From a virus: DNA of 47,374 bases. Both the position numbers and the translations under genes were made by a program. The stretch lies in IMG/VR virus record IMGVR_UViG_3300003324_000515, positions 1-47,374 of that record; one strand, given 5' to 3'. Under the pieces are notes generated by a model. That model saw nothing but the letters and a program-made list of their open reading frames with translations, ran no database searches and was not told the DNA's origin. Position 1 is the first letter of the stretch; each line of letters opens with the position of its first letter. Shown here piece after piece: positions 14,101-23,397 of the stretch.

Positions 14101-14503
14101 CGGCATCGGGGACTGTTTCCGCGCGTGCATGGCCACAGTGCTGCAGCTGCCGATTGATGTGCTGCCGAATGACCACAGCCCCGCCTGGCACGGCATCTGG
14201 GCTGCTTTTTTAGGGCAGTTTGGTTTGGATTTGGTTTACGGCGGTCCGAAGGGGGCGATTTGGATGGGCGGGTTCTGGATAGCATCGGTAAAGAGCCTAA
14301 ACTACAAAGACACTACCCACGCTATCGTCATGGACGGCATCAAGGTGTTCCACGATCCTTCTACCAAGAAACGCTACAAGACTGGCACAGTGATGCTTGG
14401 CAAGAGTAAAGTTAGAGGTGGTTATCATCTGGTAGTTGATGACGCGACACTGCTGCACCGACTGGAAGACTACCGCCAGAAGCTAGCGCCAAAGGAGAAA
14501 TAA
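14069..14503 (+). CDS. papain/C39-like fold predicted cysteine peptidase
   Basis: A 144-residue protein with a GDCFRAC motif (candidate nucleophile C16), HAIVMDG (H84) and FHDP (D96), the Cys-His-Asp order of the papain/C39-like peptidase fold. The family of small phage and bacterial proteins starting with NGIGDCFRACMA is usually annotated as peptidase-like without proven substrates. It may cleave a phage or host protein, or act as a non-peptidase member of the fold. It shares overlaps with both neighbours. Confidence 0.65.
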   Translation: MKKYNQKIVDNGIGDCFRACMATVLQLPIDVLPNDHSPAWHGIWAAFLGQFGLDLVYGGPKGAIWMGGFWIASVKSLNYKDTTHAIVMDGIKVFHDPSTKKRYKTGTVMLGKSKVRGGYHLVVDDATLLHRLEDYRQKLAPKEK

Positions 14504-14802
14504 TGGGAAAGAACTTCACGATCTATGTCAATAACGCCAACTTTGAGCAGTTCAAAGACGAGGCCAACCCTGGAGTGTTGGTTAACCAGCTTTTGAGCGC
14601 CCACTACCAGAATGTCGGCACGACAATGGCCAGCATGAGCGCTAGTGGCTTGAACCCTGAAGTGACGCATTCCATGTCCCAGCTTCCCAATGGGGATGCT
14701 AAGATTAAATCTACTGTTAAACCGACGACCTGTCCGAACGGGCATCTGTTGGCGGATGGTAAATGCTTGACGAAAGGATGTATATATGGCAAGCGAAAAT
14801 AA
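14503..14802 (+). CDS. small protein with zinc ribbon
   Basis: A 99-residue protein. The N-terminus (residues 3-35) has a strand-helix pattern similar to ribbon-helix-helix proteins (NFTIYVNNANFEQFKDEA). The C-terminus has CPNGHLLADGKCLTKGC, a single zinc ribbon. ATG overlaps the stop of the peptidase-like gene. Could be a DNA-binding regulator. Confidence 0.6.
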   Translation: MGKNFTIYVNNANFEQFKDEANPGVLVNQLLSAHYQNVGTTMASMSASGLNPEVTHSMSQLPNGDAKIKSTVKPTTCPNGHLLADGKCLTKGCIYGKRK

Positions 14803-15097
14803 GACCGACCAAATTAAAGCCGACATGTTCCCCGATAACACTGTGACTGTTATCGTGAAGCATGATGGCAAGCTCTACACCAAAGGCACGATGCTCCAGG
14901 AGCAGCTCGATAAGGATGGTATCTACCGCTCAATGGCCCGCATTAAAGCTACTACCCACGACTTGTTGCAGACTGTGTTTTATGTGCTTGGGAATCAGCC
15001 CCAGTCTACGGATATGGATATTTGGTACGAGCGTGAGAAACGCTCCCGCCAGGACCACGACCGCTCTATGGGTGTGGTAGAAGAAGATATTACCTAG
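14786..15097 (+). CDS. hypothetical protein
   Basis: A 103-residue soluble protein with beta strands near residues 17-28 (NTVTVIVKHDGKLYTKG) and a helix after. It overlaps the zinc-ribbon gene by 17 bases. The next gene is separated by a late-class promoter that starts inside this gene's stop codon. Confidence 0.6.
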   Translation: MASENKTDQIKADMFPDNTVTVIVKHDGKLYTKGTMLQEQLDKDGIYRSMARIKATTHDLLQTVFYVLGNQPQSTDMDIWYEREKRSRQDHDRSMGVVEEDIT

Positions 15098-15101
15098 ACA
15101 C

Positions 15102-15130
15102 TTGCATTTAAATGCTGGGGTAGAAATAAT
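15102..15130 (+). promoter_or_regulatory. late-class promoter
   Basis: GACACTTGCATT with TTGCAT as -35, a 17-nt spacer and AATAAT as -10. The element overlaps the TAG stop of the preceding gene, like its copies at 24587, 32070 and 38106. Confidence 0.65.
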
Positions 15131-15147
15131 TAGCTTCGGAGGAATCA

Positions 15148-15456
15148 ATGGCTAAGATTAGTAAAGAGACCAAAGCGACGCTCAAACACCTTCATCAGGC
15201 GATGGTCGCACCGATGGAGGCGAAAATAACTGAACCGCCTTCTACGCTGGACCTTAAAGCATCGGAAGTGCCTGAGATTAAGAACTGGGATGTCGGCAAG
15301 ACCTACACTCTGACTCTTAAAGTCAAAATGAAGAGCAAGAGTGAAGGTGGTTATGATGGTAAACAGCCCTTGCGCGGAAGCTTCACTGTCGTCACTGCTA
15401 ATGACACGACTGATAGCGAAGGTAGCTCGGACTACGGGGATACTGAGGACGACTAA
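15148..15456 (+). CDS. hypothetical capsid-region protein
   Basis: A 102-residue protein. Residues 50-90 (WDVGKTYTLTLKVKMKSKS, then RGSFTVV) form a beta sandwich-like motif, ending in an acidic tail. GGAGGAATCA precedes the ATG. Placed just before packaging genes; a minor capsid or assembly role is possible. Confidence 0.55.
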   Translation: MAKISKETKATLKHLHQAMVAPMEAKITEPPSTLDLKASEVPEIKNWDVGKTYTLTLKVKMKSKSEGGYDGKQPLRGSFTVVTANDTTDSEGSSDYGDTEDD

Positions 15457-15669
15457 ATGGAGCGGTCGCGAGAGAGCACGGAAGCTCCTAAAGAGCTGGA
15501 AGATAAACCTGCCCTGCTACTAGCGTGGCGCGGGCTGGAAATAGCTATATCGGAAGGCCAGATGACCAGAAAAGACGCAATGGCCATGATTAGACGCTGG
15601 GACGAGGAAGATCCACTGCCATCGGAACTGCACGACCAGCTGGAGGCGGGTGGAGATGTCGCAGCGTGA
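15457..15669 (+). CDS. small acidic/helical protein
   Basis: A 70-residue helical, acidic protein (ALLLAWRGLEIAISEGQMTR). It starts at the base after the preceding stop and overlaps the next gene by 14 bases. Unknown; possibly a small packaging accessory. Confidence 0.55.
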   Translation: MERSRESTEAPKELEDKPALLLAWRGLEIAISEGQMTRKDAMAMIRRWDEEDPLPSELHDQLEAGGDVAA

Positions 15670-15850
15670 GAAATCCGCTTTTGACTGGGAAGAGCACGAG
15701 CGCCAACTAGCCGAGCGCTACACACAGCTCGCTCGCTACGAGGCTTTTGATAAATTGGTGGATATGGCGCTAGATGGCGTTATAAGCATGGAAGACGCTA
15801 AAACGGCGTGGGAGAGCGAGGTGCTTGATACTGGCACGAATCCCGCATAA
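15656..15850 (+). CDS. small acidic/helical protein
   Basis: A 64-residue protein. I selected ATG 15656 with GGAGGCGGG upstream; a GTG two codons earlier is less likely. It resembles the preceding protein in size and composition (both carry a helix ending near an acidic loop), so the pair might be an old duplication. Confidence 0.55.
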   Translation: MSQREKSAFDWEEHERQLAERYTQLARYEAFDKLVDMALDGVISMEDAKTAWESEVLDTGTNPA

Positions 15851-15866
15851 GTGGTAGCGTTGGCTT

Positions 15867-16160
15867 ATGCAAAAGACTTTCCAGGTCAAGCTAGGGTGCG
15901 ATAACTGCGGGCATGATGACATCTACATTCTGCCGAAACGCAGCGTCCTAGTCGACTGGAGGCCTGCGGAATCTGAGTTTGATAAATGGTCGCCCAGCTA
16001 CTACCATCCTGTTGGGCGCGAAGACGAGAGGACTTATTTGGTTTGTAATGAATGCGGGTTGGCCCGCTTAAAGGTATTTTGGTGGCGTGAGGGCGGATTT
16101 ATGCCCGCGTCCATACCAGAGGAGCAGAATGGATCTAGCGACAGCCGAAGCTCAAGCTAA
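15867..16160 (+). CDS. zinc-ribbon protein
   Basis: A 97-residue protein with CDNCGHDD at residues 11-18 and CNECGL at 60-65, one complete four-cysteine zinc ribbon separated by a 45-residue insert. It overlaps the terminase gene by 32 bases. Such ribbon proteins often sit beside terminases; role unknown. Confidence 0.65.
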   Translation: MQKTFQVKLGCDNCGHDDIYILPKRSVLVDWRPAESEFDKWSPSYYHPVGREDERTYLVCNECGLARLKVFWWREGGFMPASIPEEQNGSSDSRSSS

Positions 16161-17730
16161 AAAGATGGCGCTCGAAGCCGTAGCCGAGCGTTGTAAGACC
16201 GATTTATTCTTTTTGGTGAAGGAAATCCTGGCGATGGACTCTAATCTGGTGACAGAGCAAACCCACCGCGACCTATGTTTGATGACACGCCCGCTGCTGC
16301 CTGGCTTTGATCCCGATAATGAGGTTGTAACGCCATATATCCACGAAAAAATCAAAGAAGATGGCAAAAAAGACGAGATTCTCTCCGACCAGTTCGATCC
16401 ACACCGCAATAAACTGCTGGTACTGATGCCCCGAGGTACATTTAAGAGCTCGATTATCACTGTGGGCTTTACGCTGCAGATGATCTTGAACGATCCGAAT
16501 GTGCGGATTCTGATAGATAGCGAAACTTACTCCAAAGCCAAAGACTTCTTGAGCGAGGTTAAGGGGCATTTGGAGGACAATACCCGCTACCGCGAGATTT
16601 TCCATGTGATTCACGGCTGCTACCCTGACGACAACAAGAAAGATCCAAGCGTTCGCTGGACGGACCGCGCGGTGGACCTGGCCTGTCGGACTTATAAGCG
16701 AAAAGAGCCGAGTATTTCGGTATCTGGTATTGACCGCTCGATTAACGGGATGCACTACGACCTGGTTATTGCGGACGACCTCCACTCCGAGCGCAATGTT
16801 ACCAACAAAGACATGATTGATAATGTCAAGCGCCACTATAAGCTGATTTTCTCACTGCTAGATCCAGGCAAACCTATGGTGGTTATCGGCACGCGCTGGG
16901 ATTATCAGGATCTCTACCAGGAAATGCTTGAAAACGAGCGCCACCGCTTCAATGTGATTATTCGAAAGGCTCACTTCCCGACTTCCGACCAGCTATTCTT
17001 CCCTGAACGGCTGACTGAGGAGTTCTTGGCCGAGCAAAAGAAGACGCAGGGCAGCTATATTTACTCCTGTCAGTATGAGAACGAGCCTGTTGACGACGAG
17101 ACTGCCACCTTCAAGATGAGCTACATGAACCGCATTAAGTGGGAGCTGGTTAAAGACAAGCCGATTAACTGGTTTATGGCCATTGATCCAGGCGGAGACG
17201 GCGCATACTCCGACTTTGCTGCCTTTGTGCTGGCTGGCATGGACTACCAGCAGGAGATTTATGTGAGGCAGGTGCATCGGGCTAAAATGACTTACTCCCA
17301 GATAGTGAAGCTGATGTTTGACTGGCATTTGAAGTATGCGCCACGCACGATTGCGCTTGAGACAGTTGCTACGCAGAAGAGTATCCAGTATATCTTAAAT
17401 AGTGAGCAGAAGGATCGGGGCATTTGGCTGCCAGTCCGTGAAATCACTAGCAGGCAGTCGACTAAAGAAGACCGCATCGAAGCGCTTGCGCCGTTTTATG
17501 AGTTCGGCAGGGTGCATCACATCGAAGAATGCAACCAGTTAGAAGATTTAGAGTATGAGCTCTTGCACTTTCCAAAAGGCCAGCACGACGACATGATCGA
17601 TGCGCTGGCGACTATCCTGGAAATCGCCTCACCGCCAACAGGCCGACGCGTACGAGGCCGAGAACGCGAACGGGAACGGGATACAGTCCGCACAGAAGAT
17701 AAACCAAGGAGTCCAGTAACAGGCTACTAA
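16129..17730 (+). CDS. terL: terminase large subunit
   Basis: A 533-residue protein from ATG 16129, with GAGGAG 4 nt upstream. Residues 101-108 (PRGTFKSS) are the variant Walker A motif, and VIADD at 213-217 is Walker B with the catalytic acid. The C-terminal RNase H-like nuclease has AIDPGGDG (D353) and a DDMIDALA segment near residue 495. It hydrolyses ATP to pump DNA into the prohead and cuts concatemers. The basic tail (about residues 515-533) is Arg/Glu-rich low complexity. Followed one base later by the portal gene. Confidence 0.97.
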   Translation: MDLATAEAQAKKMALEAVAERCKTDLFFLVKEILAMDSNLVTEQTHRDLCLMTRPLLPGFDPDNEVVTPYIHEKIKEDGKKDEILSDQFDPHRNKLLVLMPRGTFKSSIITVGFTLQMILNDPNVRILIDSETYSKAKDFLSEVKGHLEDNTRYREIFHVIHGCYPDDNKKDPSVRWTDRAVDLACRTYKRKEPSISVSGIDRSINGMHYDLVIADDLHSERNVTNKDMIDNVKRHYKLIFSLLDPGKPMVVIGTRWDYQDLYQEMLENERHRFNVIIRKAHFPTSDQLFFPERLTEEFLAEQKKTQGSYIYSCQYENEPVDDETATFKMSYMNRIKWELVKDKPINWFMAIDPGGDGAYSDFAAFVLAGMDYQQEIYVRQVHRAKMTYSQIVKLMFDWHLKYAPRTIALETVATQKSIQYILNSEQKDRGIWLPVREITSRQSTKEDRIEALAPFYEFGRVHHIEECNQLEDLEYELLHFPKGQHDDMIDALATILEIASPPTGRRVRGRERERERDTVRTEDKPRSPVTGY

Positions 17731-17731
17731 A

Positions 17732-19900
17732 ATGAACGATGAAGTAATTACGATCACAGGCGAATACTACAAGCCAAAAAACAAGCAGGAGCGCTTCGCG
17801 CGCCAGCGAGTATGGGATCGCTATCGGGCGATGGCAGATGATACCCTGCGTAAGGAAGCTGAAGAGAAGTGGGATCGCGCCGACAAGATGTTTATGCAGT
17901 GGATGCCTGAGCGGGCGGTTAATGATTGGCGCAGCCATATCGTGTTGCCTGATGCCTTTGCTGGCGTGCAGGCCCACATGCAAGAGACCATCAACCGCAA
18001 AAGCCGACCTGTAATCCAGCTATCTGATAGCTCGGATATGGCCCGCGAGATGTTCGCTAATGCCATTATGAAGAACAACATGGACCGCACGGGCTATGAT
18101 TTCCAGGAGTTTCTCTCAAAGCAGTGCGCAGCCATCCGAGGCACGGGCTTCCGAATGGAGTATTACCGCCTGGATAAGCGCGATGTCCAAGATCCTGTAG
18201 ATGTTAACGACGACGGCACGCTCAAGTACGAGAAAAAAGAGATTATCGACTTTGATGATACCTACACTGAATTTATTGAAAATGAATTTATCTTCTTAGA
18301 TCCTGACGCTCGGCTGCAGGACCAGCTGCGTGACTTTATCCACCGCGAAATCTTGGACTGGAAAGAGTTCCGACGCATCTACGGCAAACGGCCTGACTTT
18401 ATGAATGTTGATTCCGTGCCAAAAGCAGGAATTATCTCGGCTCAGGTTAAGTACTGGCAAAAAGCCCACGATATGACCGACGACGATGTCGAGGTGCTCC
18501 ACTACTATAACCGCTCAACTGACAGCTACGATGTGCTGGCTAATAATGTGCTGATCCGACTCGGACCACTGCCTTACAAGCACAAAGAGCTGCCTTTGGT
18601 CGTTGACACCTTCTACCATGTACCAGGCAAGATCTACGGCATGGGTATCCCAGAAGTTATCTACTCTCTAAGTGAAGAGCGGACTACTTTCCGACGCATG
18701 AGCTCCGACCGAATGCGGATGCAGATCGACAAGATGTTCTTAGTCAATGATTTGGTCGACCTGGATGAAGAAGATGTACGCACACGGCCACACGGCTTTA
18801 TCCCTGTTAATACCAATGGTCTGCAGCTTGGCCAGGTAATTGAGCCGATTGAATACGGCGATATTCCAGCCAGTTATTACAATATCGAGCGGATGCTGCT
18901 TGACGACATCCGTCGGGCTCACGGCATTACCGACCAAATGGAGGCGGTCCAGAACGCTTCTACGGCTACTGAGTCGGCTCTGTTGCAGCAAACAGCCCAG
19001 AAGCGTATCCAGATGATTAACATGCTGTCTGAGATGGACACTGTGGTGAGATTAGGACGCTTGAAGTGGAGTAATATCCAGTTTTTCTACCCAGCACCGC
19101 GCGTGGAAATCATCACCCAGGGCGATGAGGGCCGAATCAAGAAGACCTACCGCAAGATTAAAGTCGAAGGTAAAGAGTTCTCTATTGTCAAAGATCCTGG
19201 CACTAACCAGACTAAAATCGCGGTCAATGACATCGACGGCACATCTGGCTTCACTCTAAACCGCAGCTTCGCCCGCTTTATGGATGGTGATTGGGAGGTC
19301 GTAATTATAGGTGATGGCGAAAGCCCACTGCCGAAGCCACTGCGCCAGGCCAAAGTAACCGAGATGATGAACACCTTGACCTTGAACCCGCAGTTAATGA
19401 GCGCTGTAGATCCGAAGAAGGCCGTTAAGCGCTATGTCCAGATTAACGATGAAGATCCTAAAGACTGGATGCGCGATACTGGAATGACCGACACCGACTG
19501 GAAACGCCTGGCTATCCATGAGAACTTAGTCATGATGAGTGGCCAGGTATTATCACCGACTCAGGATGCACCGACAGTCCACACGGAAGAGCACTTAAAC
19601 TTCATGAATAGTAAGGACTTTGATGCCCTGCCTGACGGAATTAAGGCAATCTTCCAGGAACACATGCTGGGAGAGCACCAGGCTAACCCCCAGACTGGCA
19701 ATGTAGCTGACTTAATGGGCGGAGCGCCGAAAGCTGGGGCTGCGATTACTGGTACACTTCCACAGGGCGGACAGTCACCACAGATCCCTGCTGGCGACAT
19801 GACTCCATCTACAGGTGGCGGTTCAGATATGCAGGATACAGTACAAGCTAATGCAGGTGGTGGCGGAGCACCAGCTCCCGCACCAGCGCCAGGGACTTAA
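17732..19900 (+). CDS. portal protein (P22-like podovirus type)
   Basis: A 722-residue protein, close in length to the P22 portal (725 residues). The core has a long helical clip/stem region with the GMGIPEVIYSLSEERTTF motif and a crown-like part after residue 500. The C-terminal 60 residues are Gly/Pro/Ala-rich and unstructured. Twelve copies form the DNA entry vertex. It directly follows terL, as in most tailed phages. The length and the gp10-like tail genes downstream support a short-tailed virion. Confidence 0.92.
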   Translation: MNDEVITITGEYYKPKNKQERFARQRVWDRYRAMADDTLRKEAEEKWDRADKMFMQWMPERAVNDWRSHIVLPDAFAGVQAHMQETINRKSRPVIQLSDSSDMAREMFANAIMKNNMDRTGYDFQEFLSKQCAAIRGTGFRMEYYRLDKRDVQDPVDVNDDGTLKYEKKEIIDFDDTYTEFIENEFIFLDPDARLQDQLRDFIHREILDWKEFRRIYGKRPDFMNVDSVPKAGIISAQVKYWQKAHDMTDDDVEVLHYYNRSTDSYDVLANNVLIRLGPLPYKHKELPLVVDTFYHVPGKIYGMGIPEVIYSLSEERTTFRRMSSDRMRMQIDKMFLVNDLVDLDEEDVRTRPHGFIPVNTNGLQLGQVIEPIEYGDIPASYYNIERMLLDDIRRAHGITDQMEAVQNASTATESALLQQTAQKRIQMINMLSEMDTVVRLGRLKWSNIQFFYPAPRVEIITQGDEGRIKKTYRKIKVEGKEFSIVKDPGTNQTKIAVNDIDGTSGFTLNRSFARFMDGDWEVVIIGDGESPLPKPLRQAKVTEMMNTLTLNPQLMSAVDPKKAVKRYVQINDEDPKDWMRDTGMTDTDWKRLAIHENLVMMSGQVLSPTQDAPTVHTEEHLNFMNSKDFDALPDGIKAIFQEHMLGEHQANPQTGNVADLMGGAPKAGAAITGTLPQGGQSPQIPAGDMTPSTGGGSDMQDTVQANAGGGGAPAPAPAPGT

Positions 19901-19910
19901 AGTTAGATAC

Positions 19911-19939
19911 TTGCATTAACTTTTTGATTGTGTAAATGT
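19911..19939 (+). promoter_or_regulatory. late-class promoter (weaker match)
   Basis: GATACTTGCATT just after the portal stop. TTGCAT with a 16-17-nt spacer gives only TAAATG/AAATGT as -10, so the -10 is uncertain, but the upstream motif is identical to the other copies. Followed by GAAGGA before the ATG at 19958. Confidence 0.5.
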
Positions 19940-19957
19940 TTATGATGAAGGACCAGA

Positions 19958-20236
19958 ATGGAAGAAGTTAGCAACAAACTAACAGCAACGGAACGGATGC
20001 TCCTCCATCACCTTTTTGAGGATATAGACACTATGAAAGTCCTCAAAAAAGCACTTTTAGAGCATCAGATGCAACTTGCGATGGCAGGGATGGCTCAAGA
20101 GACTGATTGGGAAGCACACCTGGAGAAGAAGGGCGAAATACGCGCAGCCCGCTGGGTAGTCAGCTTTATCAAGCATGTCCACAAGCAAGTCCAGGCCGAA
20201 GAAGCAGCCAAAAAAGCTAGCCAGACAAGTGAATAA
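19958..20236 (+). CDS. hypothetical helical protein
   Basis: A 92-residue helical, charged protein (NKLTATERMLLHHLFEDI and following). Placed between portal and scaffold genes, it may be a head-assembly accessory. The next 105 bp up to 20341 hold no gene and no clear promoter. Confidence 0.6.
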   Translation: MEEVSNKLTATERMLLHHLFEDIDTMKVLKKALLEHQMQLAMAGMAQETDWEAHLEKKGEIRAARWVVSFIKHVHKQVQAEEAAKKASQTSE

Positions 20237-20341
20237 ATCAATTACTACATTACCGCCAGTAGTGTAGTGATGCGTTTATTTAATGGTTAAACTGGAACAA
20301 CTTGGAGGTAAAAGCCCAAGCCAGCCCGAAAGGAAATTTAC

Positions 20342-21178
20342 ATGGCAAATCAGGAAGACGACGACGACAAAAAACCTAAGTCAGGGGATGACGAGGTAGA
20401 CACCTCGCAAGAGGAAGACGAAAACGACACCACTGACGAGGAAGACGAGTCGGGCGACGATACTGAGGATCAAGAGGAAGACGACTCTTCCGAGGATGAA
20501 GATGATTCGGGTGAAAGCGATGAAGATGAATCCGACGACGAAGAAGAATCTGACTTTAAGAAGCAATTCCCGTCAATTAAAGGTGATACTCCAGAGGAGT
20601 ACATCTCGAACCTTGAAGAAACCTACCGCAAGTCCTCTCGCGAAGGCAAGCGGTTAGCCAAGACGGTCCAGGATTTACAGGGGCGTGTCGATGCGATTAC
20701 GCAAGCCGTCGCTAAGAATCCTGAGCTCGCAAAGCTGATAAATGAAGCCGTACCAGAAGGCGGTACATCCCCTGTCCAAGATCCTGCGCTGCTCCACGCG
20801 CGTGAGCAAATGGAGTCGCAGATGGAGAAGGAGTACAACGAGTTCGTGGATGAACATCCCGAGCTGGATTCTGATCCAGAGCTTCAAGAGAAAGTTTTGA
20901 AAGAGCTAGAAATACTAGGTGCAGCCTACCGAGCCAAAGGTAAAACTTTAGGCATGAAGCGTGGACTAGCCCTAGCATACGAATCGCTTGGACTGGACGA
21001 TGGCGGAAGCAAGGAACGGATTGCGGGTGCTGCTAAAACAACTGCAGCTCGGACTAAGACCACTGGCAAGGGCGGTAAAAAACCCAAAGCCAAAGGCAGC
21101 CTTACACCTGAACAGGTGGCATATGGCAAACGCATGGGTCTAACCGAAAAACAGATGTTAGAGTTTGCGAATAAGTAG
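20342..21178 (+). CDS. capsid scaffolding protein
   Basis: A 278-residue protein. Residues 1-75 are extremely acidic (long Asp/Glu runs), then a helical coiled-coil region (90-220) and a basic C-terminal tail with Lys/Thr/Ala repeats. An acidic, helical protein placed between portal and capsid genes is typical of a scaffold that shapes the prohead and then leaves. The basic C-terminus probably binds capsid protein, as in other phage scaffolds. GAAAGGAA precedes the ATG. Confidence 0.8.
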   Translation: MANQEDDDDKKPKSGDDEVDTSQEEDENDTTDEEDESGDDTEDQEEDDSSEDEDDSGESDEDESDDEEESDFKKQFPSIKGDTPEEYISNLEETYRKSSREGKRLAKTVQDLQGRVDAITQAVAKNPELAKLINEAVPEGGTSPVQDPALLHAREQMESQMEKEYNEFVDEHPELDSDPELQEKVLKELEILGAAYRAKGKTLGMKRGLALAYESLGLDDGGSKERIAGAAKTTAARTKTTGKGGKKPKAKGSLTPEQVAYGKRMGLTEKQMLEFANK

Positions 21179-21217
21179 ACTCACCTCAATACCAACCTAA
21201 TCTATAAAGGGTACGAT

Positions 21218-21703
21218 ATGGCAGGAAAGAACAGCTATATTGGTAACGCTGACAGCCACGCTGCTGGTGTTACTAAGGAATATCCTGTAGCCAATGGTGT
21301 AACTGTTACAGATCGGGACTTCGTGTTCCTATCTAGCGGTCGCGTAACTAGCGCTTCTGTCGCTGGTAATGCCCTTCTTGGTATGGTCGTCGGACAACAG
21401 TCCAACAATCCATCAAATGTAACAGATACGCAGACAGCTACTGGCGATTCCGCAGGTACAGTCAAGGTTCTGGTTATTGCAGAGCCTGATGCGAAGTATG
21501 TAGTGGAGAACGACAATGTCGGCACTACTTTCGCAGCCTCACATGTGGGGCAATTTGCTGATCTTACTGGAACTACTGGCGCTCAACTTGTTGACACCAG
21601 CACTTTCAGCACAAGCTCAGCGCAGCTAGAATGTATCGGCTTCGGGTACAACGGAGACAATACACTCGGCGTTTTCATCATTAAAGAACACTTGTACAAG
21701 TAG
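21218..21703 (+). CDS. capsid decoration-like protein
   Basis: A 161-residue beta-rich protein without charged low-complexity regions, of a size and position (between scaffold and major capsid gene) typical for head decoration or stabilising proteins, as in lambda gpD-like order. The fold resembles a jelly-roll (GVTVTDRDFVFLSSGRV, GNALLGMVVGQQ). Assignment is by context and composition, not by a sequence match. Confidence 0.6.
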   Translation: MAGKNSYIGNADSHAAGVTKEYPVANGVTVTDRDFVFLSSGRVTSASVAGNALLGMVVGQQSNNPSNVTDTQTATGDSAGTVKVLVIAEPDAKYVVENDNVGTTFAASHVGQFADLTGTTGAQLVDTSTFSTSSAQLECIGFGYNGDNTLGVFIIKEHLYK

Positions 21704-21724
21704 GAAGGGTAAAGGGATACTACT

Positions 21725-22654
21725 ATGTTGAACGCACGACCTGAATGGCCTACCTTACTAGACCCTTCGTTCCGAACAGTCTACAACATGACCGAGAAGG
21801 AATTTCCTTCACAGATTGATCGGGTCTTTAATGTTCAAACGAGCAATAAAGCGTACGAAAAAGATACTTCAGTATCTGGTCTGGGTAAGTTAGTCCAGAA
21901 ATCAGAAGGTGACGCGATCGTTTACGAGAAGCCTTCTAGCGGTTATCCAGTGACCTACACCCACCTTACCTTCGGTAAAGGTGAAATGGTCACTTACGAA
22001 ATGTACCAGGATGACCTTACAAACATCATTAAAAAAGCGCCTGCGCGCTTGGCTCGGGCCAAGATGCACAGCCGTGAACAATTTGCTGCTGATCTGTTTA
22101 ACTACGGCTTCACCTATGGTGGCGGTGGTACAAACACCTTCAGTGGTGGTGACGGCAAAGCGTTGTTCGCTACTGACCACCCTCTAAAAGCAGGTGGCAC
22201 AGCTAGCAACTACACTACAGACGACCTCGATGAGGATTCTCTGGAGAACGCTATCGTTACAATGCGGGCTACTAAGGACAACAAGGGTGAGCTGCAAAGC
22301 GTAACTCCTAAAGTTCTAGTAGTTCCTCCAGCTCTTGAAAAAGAGGCTCGCATCCTGCTGGAAAGCACACAGCGGACTGGAACAGCTAACAACGACATTA
22401 ACCCTTACAAGGGTGCGTTGCAGTTAGTTGTCTGGGACTATCTGGGCTCAGCAGCTGGTGGCTCTGACACAGCCTGGTTCTTAATCGATCCAGATGTGGC
22501 TGAGCTTAACTGGTTCAACCGAGATGATCGCGGTGTTGAAGGACCAGAGTACGACTTCGATACTAAAACAGCCAAATGGTCTGTTGTAGCTCGATGGAGT
22601 GCTGGTTTCTCTGATTGGCGCGGTGTCTACGGATCTAAGGGAGACAACTCTTAG
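21725..22654 (+). CDS. major capsid protein (HK97 fold, Mu gpT-like)
   Basis: A 309-residue protein starting MLNARPEWPTLLDPSFR, with features of the Mu gpT family: an N-terminal arm with FPSQIDRVFNVQ, a segment KMHSREQFAADLFN (spine helix), ALFATDHPL, and LQLVVWDYLG plus AWFLIDPDV in the A-domain. It forms the icosahedral shell. Position after the decoration and scaffold genes fits. The protein lacks a recognisable prohead protease, and none is evident in the genome. Confidence 0.9.
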   Translation: MLNARPEWPTLLDPSFRTVYNMTEKEFPSQIDRVFNVQTSNKAYEKDTSVSGLGKLVQKSEGDAIVYEKPSSGYPVTYTHLTFGKGEMVTYEMYQDDLTNIIKKAPARLARAKMHSREQFAADLFNYGFTYGGGGTNTFSGGDGKALFATDHPLKAGGTASNYTTDDLDEDSLENAIVTMRATKDNKGELQSVTPKVLVVPPALEKEARILLESTQRTGTANNDINPYKGALQLVVWDYLGSAAGGSDTAWFLIDPDVAELNWFNRDDRGVEGPEYDFDTKTAKWSVVARWSAGFSDWRGVYGSKGDNS

Positions 22655-22673
22655 AACTAGCTCGACAAACTAA

Positions 22674-22701
22674 GGGAGGGTGAGCTTTCATGCCCCCTCC
22701 C
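22674..22701 (+). promoter_or_regulatory. RNA hairpin between capsid and next gene
   Basis: GGGAGGG (22674-22680) and CCCTCCC (22695-22701) can form a 7-bp stem with a 14-nt loop, without a T-run. It may stabilise or process the capsid mRNA, or lower downstream expression. Confidence 0.45.
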
Positions 22702-22724
22702 ACCAAGATAAGGAGGTGACTATC

Positions 22725-23396
22725 ATGTCACTAAATAAAACCCAGCGATTCTCTCGACATACATTTGGAGATAATGGCTATTACGGACGGCGGAATGTAG
22801 TTTCCGTCTCTTTTGCTGCTACAGACCTTAAAAAGCCTCAAGCAGCAAGTGGTAACGCTTTATTGGCTGCGACATCAGCTGGTAATGGCGGAGCTACCAC
22901 TTTAACCCCTACAGCACAGCCCGATATTCCTCGGAACATCACTCTGGCTATCGCTGCTACTACAGCTACTGATATTGCTGCTTCAGCGATTGTCATTACT
23001 GGAACGAATGTCGAAGGTAAGACAATTACTGAGAGCCTGACACCGACTGCCGATACTCCTGGTACATTAACTGGGAGCAAAGCTTTCAAGACTGTTACCA
23101 GCGTGGCTGTCCCTCAACAGGACGGCGCGAGTGTGACTGTAGCTATCGGTTATGGGGCGAAGCTTGGCATTGGGCTGCGAAGCCTAAGCACTTCTGCGAT
23201 CAAGGTCTTGACCAACAACGCAGGAACAGAGGCTTTGGAGAATGCTTCGGCATCAGCTCTAAGCTCAAGTGCGGTTGAATCTAACACAGTTACGCCTACG
23301 ACAACCCCTGACGGGACTATCGAAATGCGTGTCTATGTTCTGAACTACAACTGGCATATAAACCCAACTAACGCACAGCCAACATACGGAGTCTAA
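22725..23396 (+). CDS. beta-rich virion protein
   Basis: A 223-residue, Ala/Thr-rich protein with beta-sandwich character from residue 30 onward. I chose ATG 22725, which has AAGGAGGTGA 6 nt upstream, over a non-ribosomal start at 22680. It sits directly after the major capsid gene and may be a second decoration or head-tail protein. No family named with confidence. Confidence 0.6.
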   Translation: MSLNKTQRFSRHTFGDNGYYGRRNVVSVSFAATDLKKPQAASGNALLAATSAGNGGATTLTPTAQPDIPRNITLAIAATTATDIAASAIVITGTNVEGKTITESLTPTADTPGTLTGSKAFKTVTSVAVPQQDGASVTVAIGYGAKLGIGLRSLSTSAIKVLTNNAGTEALENASASALSSSAVESNTVTPTTTPDGTIEMRVYVLNYNWHINPTNAQPTYGV

Positions 23397-23397
23397 G

